A DNA stretch of 34,985 nt from Microbacterium bovistercoris (GCF_003387575.1 NZ_QUAB01000039.1:183997-218981); one strand, 5' to 3'. Positions 8,611-16,867 are shown, counted from the stretch's first letter. The notes: generated by a model from the sequence alone, not told the origin. Translations and numbers: made by a program.

Positions 8611-9147
8611 TTAGCCGGTCAGCGTCGCGTCCACCGCGCGCGCGATGACGTCCTCGATCGGCGCCTCGGGATCCACCGTGATGCGATGCAGCAGCAGGCC
8701 CTCGCCGGCGGCCATCAGGAAGGGTGCTCGACGTGCGGCGGTCTCACCGCCGAGCGTGAGAAGGATGCTGCGGATCCACATCTCCATCCCGATGCGCTGC
8801 TCGCGCAGCGGCGCCGTCGCGTCCTCGTCCGCCTCGAGGAACAGGGCATAGCGCGCACGAGTGCGTCCGGCCAGCGGGCCCGACTGCAGGGCGATCATGC
8901 GGGTGAGCGCGCCGACGAGGTCGTCTCGGCTGGTGATCTCCGGCGTACCCGCATCGCTGCGCTCCTGGCGCGCCATCCACTCGATCACCCCCGCGATGAG
9001 AGCCGCCCGGGTGCGGAAGTGGTTCGACGTGGATCCCGGCGGCAGCGAAGCCGCCGCGTCCACGCGCCCGTGTGTGAGCGCGCGAATGCCCTCGGTGCCG
9101 ATCAGCGTCACCGCTGCGTCCAGCGCCTGTCGTCGGGTCCTGCTCAC
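8611..9147 (-). CDS. TetR family transcriptional regulator
   Basis: 178 residues. The N-terminal helix-turn-helix at about 1-50 (RRQALDAAVTLIGTEGIRALTHGRVDAAASLPPGSTSNHFRTR) is the TetR type, with the S-T-S-N-H-F recognition helix; the C-terminal part is helical and should bind a ligand and dimerise. The start is GTG at 9147 with no ribosome binding site. It is divergent from the hydrolase cassette beginning at 9211, and a 14-bp imperfect inverted repeat lies between them, so it most likely represses that cassette and itself. Confidence 0.93.
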   Translation of the reverse strand: MSRTRRQALDAAVTLIGTEGIRALTHGRVDAAASLPPGSTSNHFRTRAALIAGVIEWMARQERSDAGTPEITSRDDLVGALTRMIALQSGPLAGRTRARYALFLEADEDATAPLREQRIGMEMWIRSILLTLGGETAARRAPFLMAAGEGLLLHRITVDPEAPIEDVIARAVDATLTG

Positions 9148-9153
9148 GTCTCG

Positions 9154-9182
9154 AGCCTACGCAACTATATTTCTAGTGACAA
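9154..9182 (-). promoter_or_regulatory. TetR gene promoter, leaderless
   Basis: TTGTCA (9182-9177), 17 bases, TAGGCT (9159-9154), then six bases and GTG on the minus strand. Its -35 overlaps that of the opposite promoter. Confidence 0.6.
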
Positions 9183-9198
9183 CGCACTATGAAAGTAG
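9165..9198. promoter_or_regulatory. Probable TetR operator (imperfect inverted repeat)
   Basis: Left arm CTATATTTCTAGTG (9165-9178), six-base spacer, right arm CACTATGAAAGTAG (9185-9198); 10 of 14 positions are complementary. It covers both divergent -35 elements. It is AT-rich against a GC-rich background. Confidence 0.6.
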
Positions 9199-9204
9199 TA
9201 CAGT
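9176..9204 (+). promoter_or_regulatory. Hydrolase cassette promoter, leaderless
   Basis: GTGACA (9176-9181), 17 bases, TACAGT (9199-9204), six bases, ATG at 9211. No ribosome binding site precedes the ATG. Confidence 0.65.
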
Positions 9205-9210
9205 CGCCTC

Positions 9211-10125
9211 ATGAATGAGAGAAGGCTGTGGGAGCCGCCGCTGCCGGAGGCTCCGGGTTTCGAACATCACCTCGTCGAGACGCCGGGTCTGCGTACCCAC
9301 GTCGCCACCATCGGGGAAGGGGAGCCGGTGCTCATGCTGCACGGGTTCCCGCAGCACTGGTGGCAATGGCGCACGATCGCACCGCGGGTCGCCGCGGCCG
9401 GGTACCGCGTGATATGCCCGGATTTCCGCGGTGCGGGCTGGACCAGGGCCGATGAACCGGGTTTCCATCGCGAATCCGTCGTCGACGATCTCGTGGCGTT
9501 GATGGATGTGATGGGGGTCGATCGGGCGCGCGTCGTCAGTCACGACTTCGGCTGTGTCGTCGCGTACCAGCTGTCGTACCGGCATCCGGAGCGGGTCGTC
9601 GCCGCCGTGCAGTTCGCCGTGCCCCCGGCCTTCATGATCTTCACTCCTCGGCTGCTGCCGGCCTTCTCGCACATGCCGAAGCTGCTGATGCACCACGAGG
9701 GGGAGCCGCTGAACTATCTCTTCTCGGAGAAGTACCTGGCCGAACCCCTGACCGATGAAGAGATCGACGGATATCTGCGGGCGCACCGGGTGCCGGAGGT
9801 GAGCCGAGCGGTGCGTGACCTGTACCGCGGGCTGGTCATCCCCGAGGTGATGAAGCTCGCTGCCGGTTCGTACAGGCGCGTGCAGTTGAAGCCGCCGACG
9901 CTCGCCGTGTTCGGGCGGGAGGACCACGAGTTCCCCGAGGAGCTGGTCCGCCAGATCTGCCGCGACCACGTGCGCCGCGCGGATCGGTTCGCCGTCGCGT
10001 TCGCCGAGGGCGCCTCGCACTTCATCACCGACGACGCCCCCGACGCCGTAGTCCGTCACACCCTGGACTGGTTCGCCGCCGCTGCCGCGCCGAATCGTTC
10101 CGCACAGACAGGAGCAGCATCATGA
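9211..10125 (+). CDS. Alpha/beta hydrolase, epoxide hydrolase-like
   Basis: 304 residues. The oxyanion-hole motif HGFPQHWWQW is at 44-53. The nucleophile elbow reads VSHDFGC, so the nucleophile is Asp112 as in epoxide hydrolases and haloalkane or fluoroacetate dehalogenases rather than Ser. Asp238 (GREDHEFP) and His270 (GASHFITDD) complete the triad, and a helical cap lies at about 140-220. It should open an epoxide or cleave a carbon-halogen bond; HGFPQ and the overall layout favour epoxide hydrolase, with substrate unknown. First gene of the cassette; its stop overlaps the next start by four bases (ATGA). Confidence 0.9.
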   Translation: MNERRLWEPPLPEAPGFEHHLVETPGLRTHVATIGEGEPVLMLHGFPQHWWQWRTIAPRVAAAGYRVICPDFRGAGWTRADEPGFHRESVVDDLVALMDVMGVDRARVVSHDFGCVVAYQLSYRHPERVVAAVQFAVPPAFMIFTPRLLPAFSHMPKLLMHHEGEPLNYLFSEKYLAEPLTDEEIDGYLRAHRVPEVSRAVRDLYRGLVIPEVMKLAAGSYRRVQLKPPTLAVFGREDHEFPEELVRQICRDHVRRADRFAVAFAEGASHFITDDAPDAVVRHTLDWFAAAAAPNRSAQTGAAS

Positions 10126-10604
10126 ACGAGACGAGCACGACCGAGGCCATCGGCCTGAAGGTGCAGGTCGAGATCGAGGCGACGCCCGAGGCCGTCTTCG
10201 ACGCCTACACGGACCCCGCCGCGCAGCGGATCTGGCTGTCCGCGCTCGGCCCTGATGAGGGGGCGGTGCAGAGCACAGTCGACCTGCGCGTCGGCGGGGT
10301 CTGGGAGGCGCGCTTCCATCCCAATCCGCAGACGCGGGTGCACGACCGGCAGACCTATCGCGAGATCGACCGTCCTCACCGGCTGGTCACCGACCTGGTC
10401 GCCGAGTCCTTCGTCGGCGAGCAGCAGCTGCCGACCGTGGAGAGTCGCATCGTCGTGACCTTCGAGCCGGCGGGACAGGGCACCCTGGTGACCGTCGAGC
10501 AGAGCCCGATCGCCACCGCCGAACTCCGCGACTTCTTCCGCGACGTCGCCTGGCCGGGTGGCCTGGCGAGACTCGGCGCACACCTGCACCGGCAGGCGAG
10601 CTGA
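10122..10604 (+). CDS. SRPBCC / AHSA1-like domain protein
   Basis: 160 residues. The START-like fold is indicated by KVQVEIEATPEAVFDAYTDPAAQRIWL at the start, the central DLRVGGVWEARFHPN hairpin, VTFEPAGQGTLVTVEQ strand and a long C-terminal helix. Members bind hydrophobic small molecules, and some are annotated as AHSA1-like. No catalytic residue can be pointed out. It is translationally coupled to the hydrolase before it and ends one base before the glycosyltransferase start. Confidence 0.87.
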   Translation: MNETSTTEAIGLKVQVEIEATPEAVFDAYTDPAAQRIWLSALGPDEGAVQSTVDLRVGGVWEARFHPNPQTRVHDRQTYREIDRPHRLVTDLVAESFVGEQQLPTVESRIVVTFEPAGQGTLVTVEQSPIATAELRDFFRDVAWPGGLARLGAHLHRQAS

Positions 10605-10605
10605 G

Positions 10606-11904
10606 ATGACGGAGCGCCTGTCCGTGCTCGTCGCGGCCCACGTCGCCGACGGGCACATGGCTCCCACCCTTGCGATCGCCCGGCACCTCGCCGACCAGGG
10701 CCATCGGGTGCGCTTCCTCACAGGTGAGAGGTTCGCCCCTGTCGTGCGTGCGGCCGGGATCGAGTACCTGCCGTGGCCGGCGGACGGCCAGGTCGACCAT
10801 CAGGCGCTGCGCGCGGATGCCGGTGGGATGGCCGCCATGGCCGCCAACGTGGAGCGGCTGTTCATCGCACCAGCCGCGGGGCAGTACCGGGCGCTGGTGG
10901 AGGCGATCGACGCGGAGCAGACCGACGTCGTCGTGACCGAGTACACCGTCGTCGGCGCCGCGTGCCTCACCTGGGGCGCGATGCCGCATCCGCCCGTCGT
11001 CGTGTGCGGGATCCTGCCCCTGGGGCTGAGCAGCCGGGACACCGCGCCGTGGGGGATGGGCATCCTTCCGCGCACCGGCGAGGTCGCCCGCCTGCGCAAC
11101 CGGGCCCTCAACTGGCTGACTCAGCACGTCGTGCTGCGCCGGCCGCAACGGCTCGCCGTGGAGACGATCCGCGAGGTCGCAGGCGGCGAGCTGACCGGCT
11201 TCTGCTTCGACTGGGCGACCCGTTCCGCGCTCTACGCGCAGTTGACCGTTCCCGGCTTCGAATACCCGCGCAGCGATCTCTCTCCCACGGTGCGTTTCGT
11301 CGGACCGCTCTTCGGGCCGCCGACCCGCGCGACGGCGGTGCCGTCCTGGTGGGGTGACCTCGAGGGCAGGACCGTGGTGCTGGTGTCACAGGGCACTGTG
11401 GCGAACGAGCTCAGCGAGCTCGTCGAGCCGACCGTCCGCGCCCTGGCGGACCGCGACCTGATCGTCGTCGCGACGACCGGCGGGGCGGACGTGGGGACGC
11501 TCGGCCCGCTGCCGGCCAACGTGCGCGTCGCGGATTTCGTGCCGTACGACCTGCTCATGCCGCAGGTGGACGTGTTCGTCTCCAACGGCGGCTACGGGGG
11601 TCTGCACTACGCGCTCGCGCACGGCGTGCCACTCGTCGTCTCCGGCGTCACCGAGGACAAGGCCGAGACCACCAGGCGAGTCGAATGGTCGGGGACGGGC
11701 GTGAACCTCGGCGTGCAGCGTCCGACCTCGGCAGCGGTCGGGGACGCGGTCGATCGCGTGCTGAGCACCCCGTCCTTCCGCATCCGTGCAGAGGAGCTCC
11801 AGACCGAGATCGCCGCGTCACCCGGCATCGACGGGCTCGCCGAGATGATCTCCGAGATCGCCCGCACGCATCGACATCGTCCGGAGTCGGTGGTCGGCGA
11901 ATAG
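10606..11904 (+). CDS. Glycosyltransferase, GT1 (UGT/MGT) type
   Basis: 432 residues from the ATG at 10606; the frame is open further upstream, but this start follows the previous stop by one base and gives the usual N-terminus (LSVLVAAHVADGHMAPTLAIARHLADQGHRVRFLTG). The C-terminal Rossmann domain has VVLVSQGTV at about 262-270 and the donor-binding SNGGYGGLHYALAHGVPLVV at about 326-345, as in macrolide and antibiotic glycosyltransferases. It probably transfers a sugar from an activated nucleotide donor to a hydrophobic acceptor. With the hydrolase and SRPBCC protein under TetR control it could detoxify or modify a xenobiotic or a secondary metabolite; this is inference. Confidence 0.9.
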   Translation: MTERLSVLVAAHVADGHMAPTLAIARHLADQGHRVRFLTGERFAPVVRAAGIEYLPWPADGQVDHQALRADAGGMAAMAANVERLFIAPAAGQYRALVEAIDAEQTDVVVTEYTVVGAACLTWGAMPHPPVVVCGILPLGLSSRDTAPWGMGILPRTGEVARLRNRALNWLTQHVVLRRPQRLAVETIREVAGGELTGFCFDWATRSALYAQLTVPGFEYPRSDLSPTVRFVGPLFGPPTRATAVPSWWGDLEGRTVVLVSQGTVANELSELVEPTVRALADRDLIVVATTGGADVGTLGPLPANVRVADFVPYDLLMPQVDVFVSNGGYGGLHYALAHGVPLVVSGVTEDKAETTRRVEWSGTGVNLGVQRPTSAAVGDAVDRVLSTPSFRIRAEELQTEIAASPGIDGLAEMISEIARTHRHRPESVVGE

Positions 11905-11906
11905 CT

Positions 11907-11928
11907 CGGTCCGGCAGGAGCCGGACCG
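11907..11928 (+). terminator. Hairpin after the glycosyltransferase
   Basis: CGGTCCGGC (11907-11915), AGGA loop, perfect complement (11920-11928), starting two bases after the TAG. It lacks a T-tract, so it may act as a weak terminator or an mRNA end-stabilising hairpin. Confidence 0.55.
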
Positions 11929-11956
11929 GCGCGCGGCGTGTGCGGCGAGAATCGGC

Positions 11957-11962
11957 GATGAT
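11957..11962 (+). promoter_or_regulatory. -10 element of the CPBP protease gene, leaderless
   Basis: GATGAT, then CGAAGG, then ATG at 11969. The AAGG directly touches the ATG and is too close for a normal ribosome binding site. Confidence 0.45.
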
Positions 11963-11968
11963 CGAAGG

Positions 11969-13024
11969 ATGCTTCCCACGGACGAGCCCGTTCCCGGCCC
12001 TGCCGACCCCATGCCGTTCCCCCCGCCTCCGCCGCCCGCCCCGCGGATGCCGGATGGCGCGCCGACGCCCGCATGGGCACCGGTCGCCCCGGAGGTCGCC
12101 GTGGACGTCGAGTACCACCGGCTGGATCTCGCACGCGGCAGGCGGCCGCGCTGGTGGCGCCCGCTGCTGGTGGCACTGCTGGGGCTGGCCCTGTACATCG
12201 GCATGGTCGTCGTGCTGGTCGTCCCCTTCGCGGTCGCGGCCGCATTCGTGCCCGAGGTCATGCAGGCATTCAGCCGTCTCGTCGACAGCGGCGGCATGGA
12301 CATGACCGACCCCGTGACCTTCGTCGTCTCGATGGTGTCGATCATCCTGCTGCTGCCGGCCCTTCTGATCGCGTCGCGCGTGGTCGCCGGGCGCGGCCTC
12401 GGCCTGCTCTCCTCGGTGACCGGCCGGCTGCGCTGGGGCTGGATGCTGCGCTGCCTCGGGCTCGCCGCGGCAGTCTTCGCGCTGCAGACGGGCATCTCGA
12501 TGGTCATCTCCGTGGCGCGGGGCGAAGACCTCATCGTGACCGGCACCGCTCCGCAGCCGTGGCCGATGCTGCTCCTGGTGATCCTGCTCGTGCCGCTGCA
12601 GTCCGCCACGGAGGAGTACGTCTTCCGTGGCTTCCTCATGCAGGCCATCGGATCCTGGCTGAAGCACCCTGCGTTCGCGATCGTGCTGCCCCTGCCGCTG
12701 TTCGTGTTCGGGCACCTCTACGACGTCTGGGGGCTGCTCAGCGTCGCCGCTTTCGCGCTCGCCGCGGGGTGGCTGACCTGGCGCACCGGAGGCTTGGAGG
12801 CCGGCATCGCCCTGCACGTGGTCAACAATGTGAGCATCTTCGTGCTGGCGTCGTTCGGCCTGGCCGACGCGAATTCGTCCGGTGGCGGACCGCTCGACCT
12901 GGTCATCTCGGTGCTCGTACTCGCGGCCTCGGTGGGCACGATCGAGTGGATGCAGCGGCGCACGCCGATCGCGCGCACCCGCACCCTGCGCTGGCCGGCC
13001 CCTGCCGTACCCGCGCAGGGGTAG
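11969..13024 (+). CDS. CPBP family intramembrane metalloprotease
   Basis: 351 residues. A Pro-rich cytoplasmic N-terminus (about 1-60) precedes some eight membrane helices. The diagnostic motifs are Glu215-Glu216-x-x-x-Arg220 (EEYVFR), His249 in FGHLYD and His283 in HVVNN, as in Abi/Rce1-type CPBP proteases. These cleave substrates within the membrane; in bacteria some act in bacteriocin self-immunity or signalling. No bacteriocin gene is seen nearby, so the substrate is unknown. The TAG stop is also the first half of the -10 of the next gene. Confidence 0.93.
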   Translation: MLPTDEPVPGPADPMPFPPPPPPAPRMPDGAPTPAWAPVAPEVAVDVEYHRLDLARGRRPRWWRPLLVALLGLALYIGMVVVLVVPFAVAAAFVPEVMQAFSRLVDSGGMDMTDPVTFVVSMVSIILLLPALLIASRVVAGRGLGLLSSVTGRLRWGWMLRCLGLAAAVFALQTGISMVISVARGEDLIVTGTAPQPWPMLLLVILLVPLQSATEEYVFRGFLMQAIGSWLKHPAFAIVLPLPLFVFGHLYDVWGLLSVAAFALAAGWLTWRTGGLEAGIALHVVNNVSIFVLASFGLADANSSGGGPLDLVISVLVLAASVGTIEWMQRRTPIARTRTLRWPAPAVPAQG

Positions 13025-13027
13025 CAT
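13022..13027 (+). promoter_or_regulatory. -10 element of the small zinc-ribbon gene, leaderless
   Basis: TAGCAT, seven bases, ATG at 13035. Its first three bases are the stop codon of the preceding protease gene. Confidence 0.45.
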
Positions 13028-13034
13028 CCGGATC

Positions 13035-13178
13035 ATGGACCACGATGAGCACGGCGGAGACTCCGCCTGCTGGCTCGCGCAGGTGTGCCCGGAGTGCGGG
13101 GCGCTGCTCGACGACCTCGCGGCACCCTGCTGGCGGTGCGGCCTGAAGCCCGGTGAGGAGCCCCGGGCCGCGACGTGA
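13035..13178 (+). CDS. Small zinc-ribbon protein, 47 residues
   Basis: A very short gene whose product carries two knuckles, CPEC (18-21) and CWRC (32-35), spaced as in a zinc ribbon, with an additional Cys12. The acidic, histidine-containing N-terminus (MDHDEHGGDS) and basic-free C-terminus give no further clue. High third-position GC supports coding. Its TGA abuts the TGA of the opposite-strand XPB gene with no base between. I cannot name a function; small zinc ribbons often mediate protein or nucleic-acid contacts. Confidence 0.8.
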   Translation: MDHDEHGGDSACWLAQVCPECGALLDDLAAPCWRCGLKPGEEPRAAT

Positions 13179-14822
13179 TCAGGCAGCTTGCAGGTCGGTG
13201 GCGTCCATGATCGTGTAGCTGTAGCCCTGCTCGGCGAGGAAGCGCTGACGGTTCTGCGCGTAGTCCTGGTCGACCGTGTCGCGCGCCACCAGCGTGTAGA
13301 AGCTCGCAGTGTGGTCGGTCTGCTTCGGACGCAGCAGCCGGCCGAGGCGCTGCGCCTCCTCCTGGCGGGAGCCGAACGACCCGGACACCTGGATCGCGAC
13401 CGAGGCCTCGGGCAGGTCGACCGAGAAGTTCGCGACCTTCGAGACCACGAGCACCCTGATCTCGCCGGAGCGGAACTGCTGGTACAGCACCTCGCGCTCG
13501 TCCACCGGAGTCGCACCCGTGATCTGCGGCGCGCCCAGGGCGTCGGCCAGCACGTCCAGCTGGTCGAGGTACTGGCCGATCACGAGCACCTGCTCGTCGG
13601 GGTGCTTCGCGATCAGTTCCTTGACCGCACGGATCTTCGCCGGCGCGGATGCCGCGAGACGGTAGCGCTCGTCGTCGGTGGCCGCCGCGTACTCCAGCCG
13701 GTCTCCCGGCGGCAGGTCGACGCGCACCTCGTAGCAGGCGGCGGGGGAGATGAAGCCCTGCGCCTCGATCTGCTTCCACGGCGCGTCGAAACGCTTCGGC
13801 CCGATCAGGCTGAACACGTCGCCCTCCCGGCCGTCCTCGCGCACCAGGGTGGCGGTCAGGCCGATGCGGCGGCGGGCCTGCAGATCGGCGGTGAGCTTGA
13901 ACACCGGAGCGGGCAGCAGATGCACCTCGTCGTAGACGATGAGGCCCCAGTCCATCGCATCCAGCAGAGCCAGGTGCGCGTACTGGCCCTTCCGCTTCGC
14001 CGTGAGGATCTGGTAGGTCGCGATCGTGACCGGCTTGACCTCCTTGGCCTGGCCGGAGTACTCGCCGATCTCCTCGGGAGTGAGCGAGGTGCGCTTGAGC
14101 AGTTCGTCGCGCCACTGCCTGGCCGAGACCGTGTTGGTCACGAGGATGAGCGTGGTGGTCTTGGTGGCGGCCATCGCGCCCGCGCCGACGATGGTCTTGC
14201 CGGCGCCGCAGGGCAGCACGACGACTCCCGAGCCGTCCTTCGCGAAGGCGTCGACGGCCTCGTGCTGGTACGGACGCATGGTCCAGCCGTCCTCGTCGAG
14301 GTCGATCTCGTGCGGGGTGCCGGGCGTGTAGCCGGCCAGGTCCTCGGCAGGCCAGCCGATCTTCAGCAGCTCCTGCTTGATCTGTCCGCGCGCCCACGCA
14401 TCCACGACGAAGGTGTCGGGGGCGGGGTGGCCGATCAGCAGCGGCTGGATGCGCTTGTTGCCCGCGACCTGCGTCAGTACGGCGGGGTCGGTGGAACGCA
14501 GGATGAGGGCGCCCTCGTCATCGCGCTCGATCACCAGCCGGCCGTACCGGTTCACGGTCTCGCGCAGGTCCACCGCCACGGACGGCGGAACGGGGAAGCG
14601 CGACCAGCGGTCGAGCGTCTCGATCATGTCCTCGGCCGTGTGCCCGGCCGCGCGGGCGTTCCACAGACCCAGCCGGGTGATCCGGTAGGTGTGGATGTGC
14701 TCGGGCGCGCGCTCCAGCTCTGCGAAGATCGCCAGCTCGTGCCGGGCGGCCTCGGCATCTGCGTGCGCGACCTCCAGCAGCACGGTGCGGTCGCTTTGGA
14801 CGATGAGAGGGCCGTCAGACAT
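13179..14822 (-). CDS. DNA repair helicase XPB
   Basis: 547 residues. A superfamily-2 helicase resembling archaeal/eukaryotic XPB: N-terminal damage-recognition-like domain (about 1-175), Walker A PCGAGKT at 204-210, DEVH box at 298-301, LTAT at 322-325 followed by the RED motif (328-330) typical of XPB, and helicase C-terminal domain ending with QRLGRLLRPKQTDH. XPB unwinds DNA with 3'-5' polarity and is linked to nucleotide excision repair; in actinobacteria it is commonly followed or preceded by the partner found here upstream at 14848. The start ATG at 14822 follows TAGACT by eight bases. Confidence 0.97.
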   Translation of the reverse strand: MSDGPLIVQSDRTVLLEVAHADAEAARHELAIFAELERAPEHIHTYRITRLGLWNARAAGHTAEDMIETLDRWSRFPVPPSVAVDLRETVNRYGRLVIERDDEGALILRSTDPAVLTQVAGNKRIQPLLIGHPAPDTFVVDAWARGQIKQELLKIGWPAEDLAGYTPGTPHEIDLDEDGWTMRPYQHEAVDAFAKDGSGVVVLPCGAGKTIVGAGAMAATKTTTLILVTNTVSARQWRDELLKRTSLTPEEIGEYSGQAKEVKPVTIATYQILTAKRKGQYAHLALLDAMDWGLIVYDEVHLLPAPVFKLTADLQARRRIGLTATLVREDGREGDVFSLIGPKRFDAPWKQIEAQGFISPAACYEVRVDLPPGDRLEYAAATDDERYRLAASAPAKIRAVKELIAKHPDEQVLVIGQYLDQLDVLADALGAPQITGATPVDEREVLYQQFRSGEIRVLVVSKVANFSVDLPEASVAIQVSGSFGSRQEEAQRLGRLLRPKQTDHTASFYTLVARDTVDQDYAQNRQRFLAEQGYSYTIMDATDLQAA

Positions 14823-14830
14823 AGCTGTCC

Positions 14831-14836
14831 AGTCTA
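14831..14836 (-). promoter_or_regulatory. -10 element of the XPB gene
   Basis: TAGACT on the minus strand, eight bases before the ATG, leaving at most one or two untranslated bases. It sits in the 25-bp gap after the partner gene, so XPB may have its own promoter. Confidence 0.4.
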
Positions 14837-14847
14837 CCCGCCGGTCG

Positions 14848-16542
14848 TCAGTCGGGCGTCGGCAGGTCGGCGAGACGCACGGCGCGGATGCTGCGCACCG
14901 GCAGCGTCCGCTCCACGTTGGCGCCGCGGTCCAGGCCGCGCAGGCGGCCTCCGCCGAGCCCCGTCGCCTCCAGGACGAGTTCGCGCGTCGAGCCGTCCGG
15001 CATCCCGACGTCGACGATCAGCAGTGCCTTGGCGCGCACCGCGGCCTCCAGTTCGCGGTCCAGCCACGCGGCATCCGCATCCGGCCCCTGCCGTGCGCGC
15101 AGCCGCGCGATGAGCGAGGCGTAGGACGGGACGGCGGCGGTCGTCTGGGCGACGGGCGGGGTGCGGCGCATCGAGACCGCGTTGCCCGTGTCGTCGACGA
15201 GGGTCGCGGGGTAGCGGGCGTCCACCATCGCCCAGTACACGGTCTCGGCACTGACGCGCGAGACGAGCATGCCGTCCTCTGCGGTGAGGCCCAGCGGCCG
15301 CAGACCGCGATCGATGCCGATCGCCTGGACCAGATGCGGGTCGCTGCTGGTGACGACCGTTCCGGTCTCCGACGCCCAGACCCGCACCAGACCGTGCCGC
15401 TGCGCGGTCTGGCCGACCAGGTAGGAGAGCGGCTGCGGGAGACCGGTCAGCGAGAGCGCGGTGAGGAACCCGAGGACGGATGCCTCGGTCTCGCCCTCGA
15501 CGAGGGCCCGGTCGATCGACTCCGCGGTGAACCGGTAGGACGAGGACTGCGCGGAGTCGCGCTCGGCCATGCCGCGAAGTCGCACTTCGAGGGCCGGCTG
15601 GAGCGGGCCCGGAGCGATGGCGGTCAGATCGTTCTGCAGGAAGACCCGGTCGACTTCGGCGGGCACCAGTTGCTCGAGGGATGCGGTGTCGACGATGTCG
15701 CCCCGCCGCAGCGGCGCCGCCCAGTCGGGTTCGGCGCCGTCCGCCGCGGTCAGGCCGAGCAGGTGAGCTCTGCGCCGCAGCCCGGCCTCGCGGTCCGGCC
15801 AGGACGGATCCCAGGGGTAGGCGTGCGGCCAGGACGACGGCGGCAGCCACCCGGCGCCGTCGCGGACCCCGTCGGGCAGCGCCCGGCGGAACGCCGCTGC
15901 CAGTCGTGACCAGCGGTCGGCGAAGGGCAGACCGAGCCAGGCATCCGCTTCCGTCGTCACCTGCACCCGACGATCGCTCGTGCTCAGCAGCCCCGCGTCC
16001 TCGGCGATCGTGCGCAGGTCGTCGGCATTCTGCTCGATCCCGGCCTCCGCGAGGCGCTTCTTCTCGCCCGCCGCGAGCGTCCCCGTCGCGAGCAGGCCCA
16101 AGGGCGCCTCGCGCGCCACGAGCAGCATGTCGGCGACCCGGGAGGCTGTGGTGAATGCGCGTTCGGCGATGGGTGCGGGGTCGTGGACGGATGCGGCGTG
16201 CTGAGGCTGCTCCTCGGCGACGTCCGGCAGCCGCCGGCCGGCGACCTGCTCCGCCACGGGTACCGGGACGAGCCCGGACGGATCCTGCAGGGCGAGAGCC
16301 GTCAGGTGCGGCGTGGCCTGCCCGTGCCCCTCTGCGGCGTGCAGCAGCGCAGCGGCATCCGCCAGGGGGAGCGCGACCAGCGCGCGCTCGATGGAGGCCG
16401 GTTCGAGCAGCGCCTCCGCAGCATCGAAGAAGTCCTGCCACGGCGCATCCGGCTTGATGCCGCGCGCCCGGAACAGCGCGGTCAGCTCGTCATCGCTCGC
16501 CGCAGCCAGCCTGACGGCGAGCGGGCGCGCGTGGGTGCTCAT
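14848..16542 (-). CDS. Helicase-associated protein (XPB/Ssl2-like domain), XPB partner
   Basis: 564 residues. I recognise it as the actinobacterial protein with a 'Helicase_C_3/XPB-Ssl2-like' domain usually encoded beside XPB. It lacks Walker A and DExH motifs. The N-terminal half is helical and Ala/Leu-rich (winged-helix-like repeats); the C-terminal third contains VYWAMVDARYPATLVDDTGN and the final LVLEATGLGGGRLRGLDRGANVERTLPVRSIRAVRL, which resembles a WYL-like sheet. It probably supports XPB in DNA repair, perhaps as a clamp or regulator; that is inferred from linkage. It is 25 bases upstream of XPB on the same strand. Confidence 0.88.
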   Translation of the reverse strand: MSTHARPLAVRLAAASDDELTALFRARGIKPDAPWQDFFDAAEALLEPASIERALVALPLADAAALLHAAEGHGQATPHLTALALQDPSGLVPVPVAEQVAGRRLPDVAEEQPQHAASVHDPAPIAERAFTTASRVADMLLVAREAPLGLLATGTLAAGEKKRLAEAGIEQNADDLRTIAEDAGLLSTSDRRVQVTTEADAWLGLPFADRWSRLAAAFRRALPDGVRDGAGWLPPSSWPHAYPWDPSWPDREAGLRRRAHLLGLTAADGAEPDWAAPLRRGDIVDTASLEQLVPAEVDRVFLQNDLTAIAPGPLQPALEVRLRGMAERDSAQSSSYRFTAESIDRALVEGETEASVLGFLTALSLTGLPQPLSYLVGQTAQRHGLVRVWASETGTVVTSSDPHLVQAIGIDRGLRPLGLTAEDGMLVSRVSAETVYWAMVDARYPATLVDDTGNAVSMRRTPPVAQTTAAVPSYASLIARLRARQGPDADAAWLDRELEAAVRAKALLIVDVGMPDGSTRELVLEATGLGGGRLRGLDRGANVERTLPVRSIRAVRLADLPTPD

Positions 16543-16554
16543 GATCGAGGCGTC

Positions 16555-16860
16555 CTAGGACCGCTTCGCCGCGCGTCCCTTGCGGACCATGCTCATGATC
16601 AGCAGCGCGATGATCATCACGAAGGCGATCGGCAGGCCGTACAGCGGCAACCCGGCGATGAGCGGCCACGCACCCTGCGCGAACGCCTCCTGCTTCATGC
16701 CTGTGGCCGTGCCGATGATGATCGCGAAGAAGCAGAGCACGGACGCTCCGGCGAGGCCGAGTGCCGTATAGGCGAGCACCTTGTCGATCGTGCGGACCGG
16801 GAGGTCGGGCACCTCAGAATTGGGGGTGCCGCTGTCCGGCCGTCTCCGCTGTGCGCTCAT
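16555..16860 (-). CDS. Small membrane protein, two helices
   Basis: 101 residues. A hydrophilic N-terminus (1-27) precedes two membrane segments at about 28-50 (VLAYTALGLAGASVLCFFAIIIGTA) and 64-91 (PLIAGLPLYGLPIAFVMIIALLIMSMV), with a basic C-terminus (RKGRAAKRS) that should face the cytoplasm. No family is recognised with certainty; similar proteins are found across Microbacteriaceae. It is 12 bases upstream of the XPB partner and may be co-transcribed with the repair pair. Confidence 0.82.
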   Translation of the reverse strand: MSAQRRRPDSGTPNSEVPDLPVRTIDKVLAYTALGLAGASVLCFFAIIIGTATGMKQEAFAQGAWPLIAGLPLYGLPIAFVMIIALLIMSMVRKGRAAKRS

Positions 16861-16867
16861 CCTTCTC

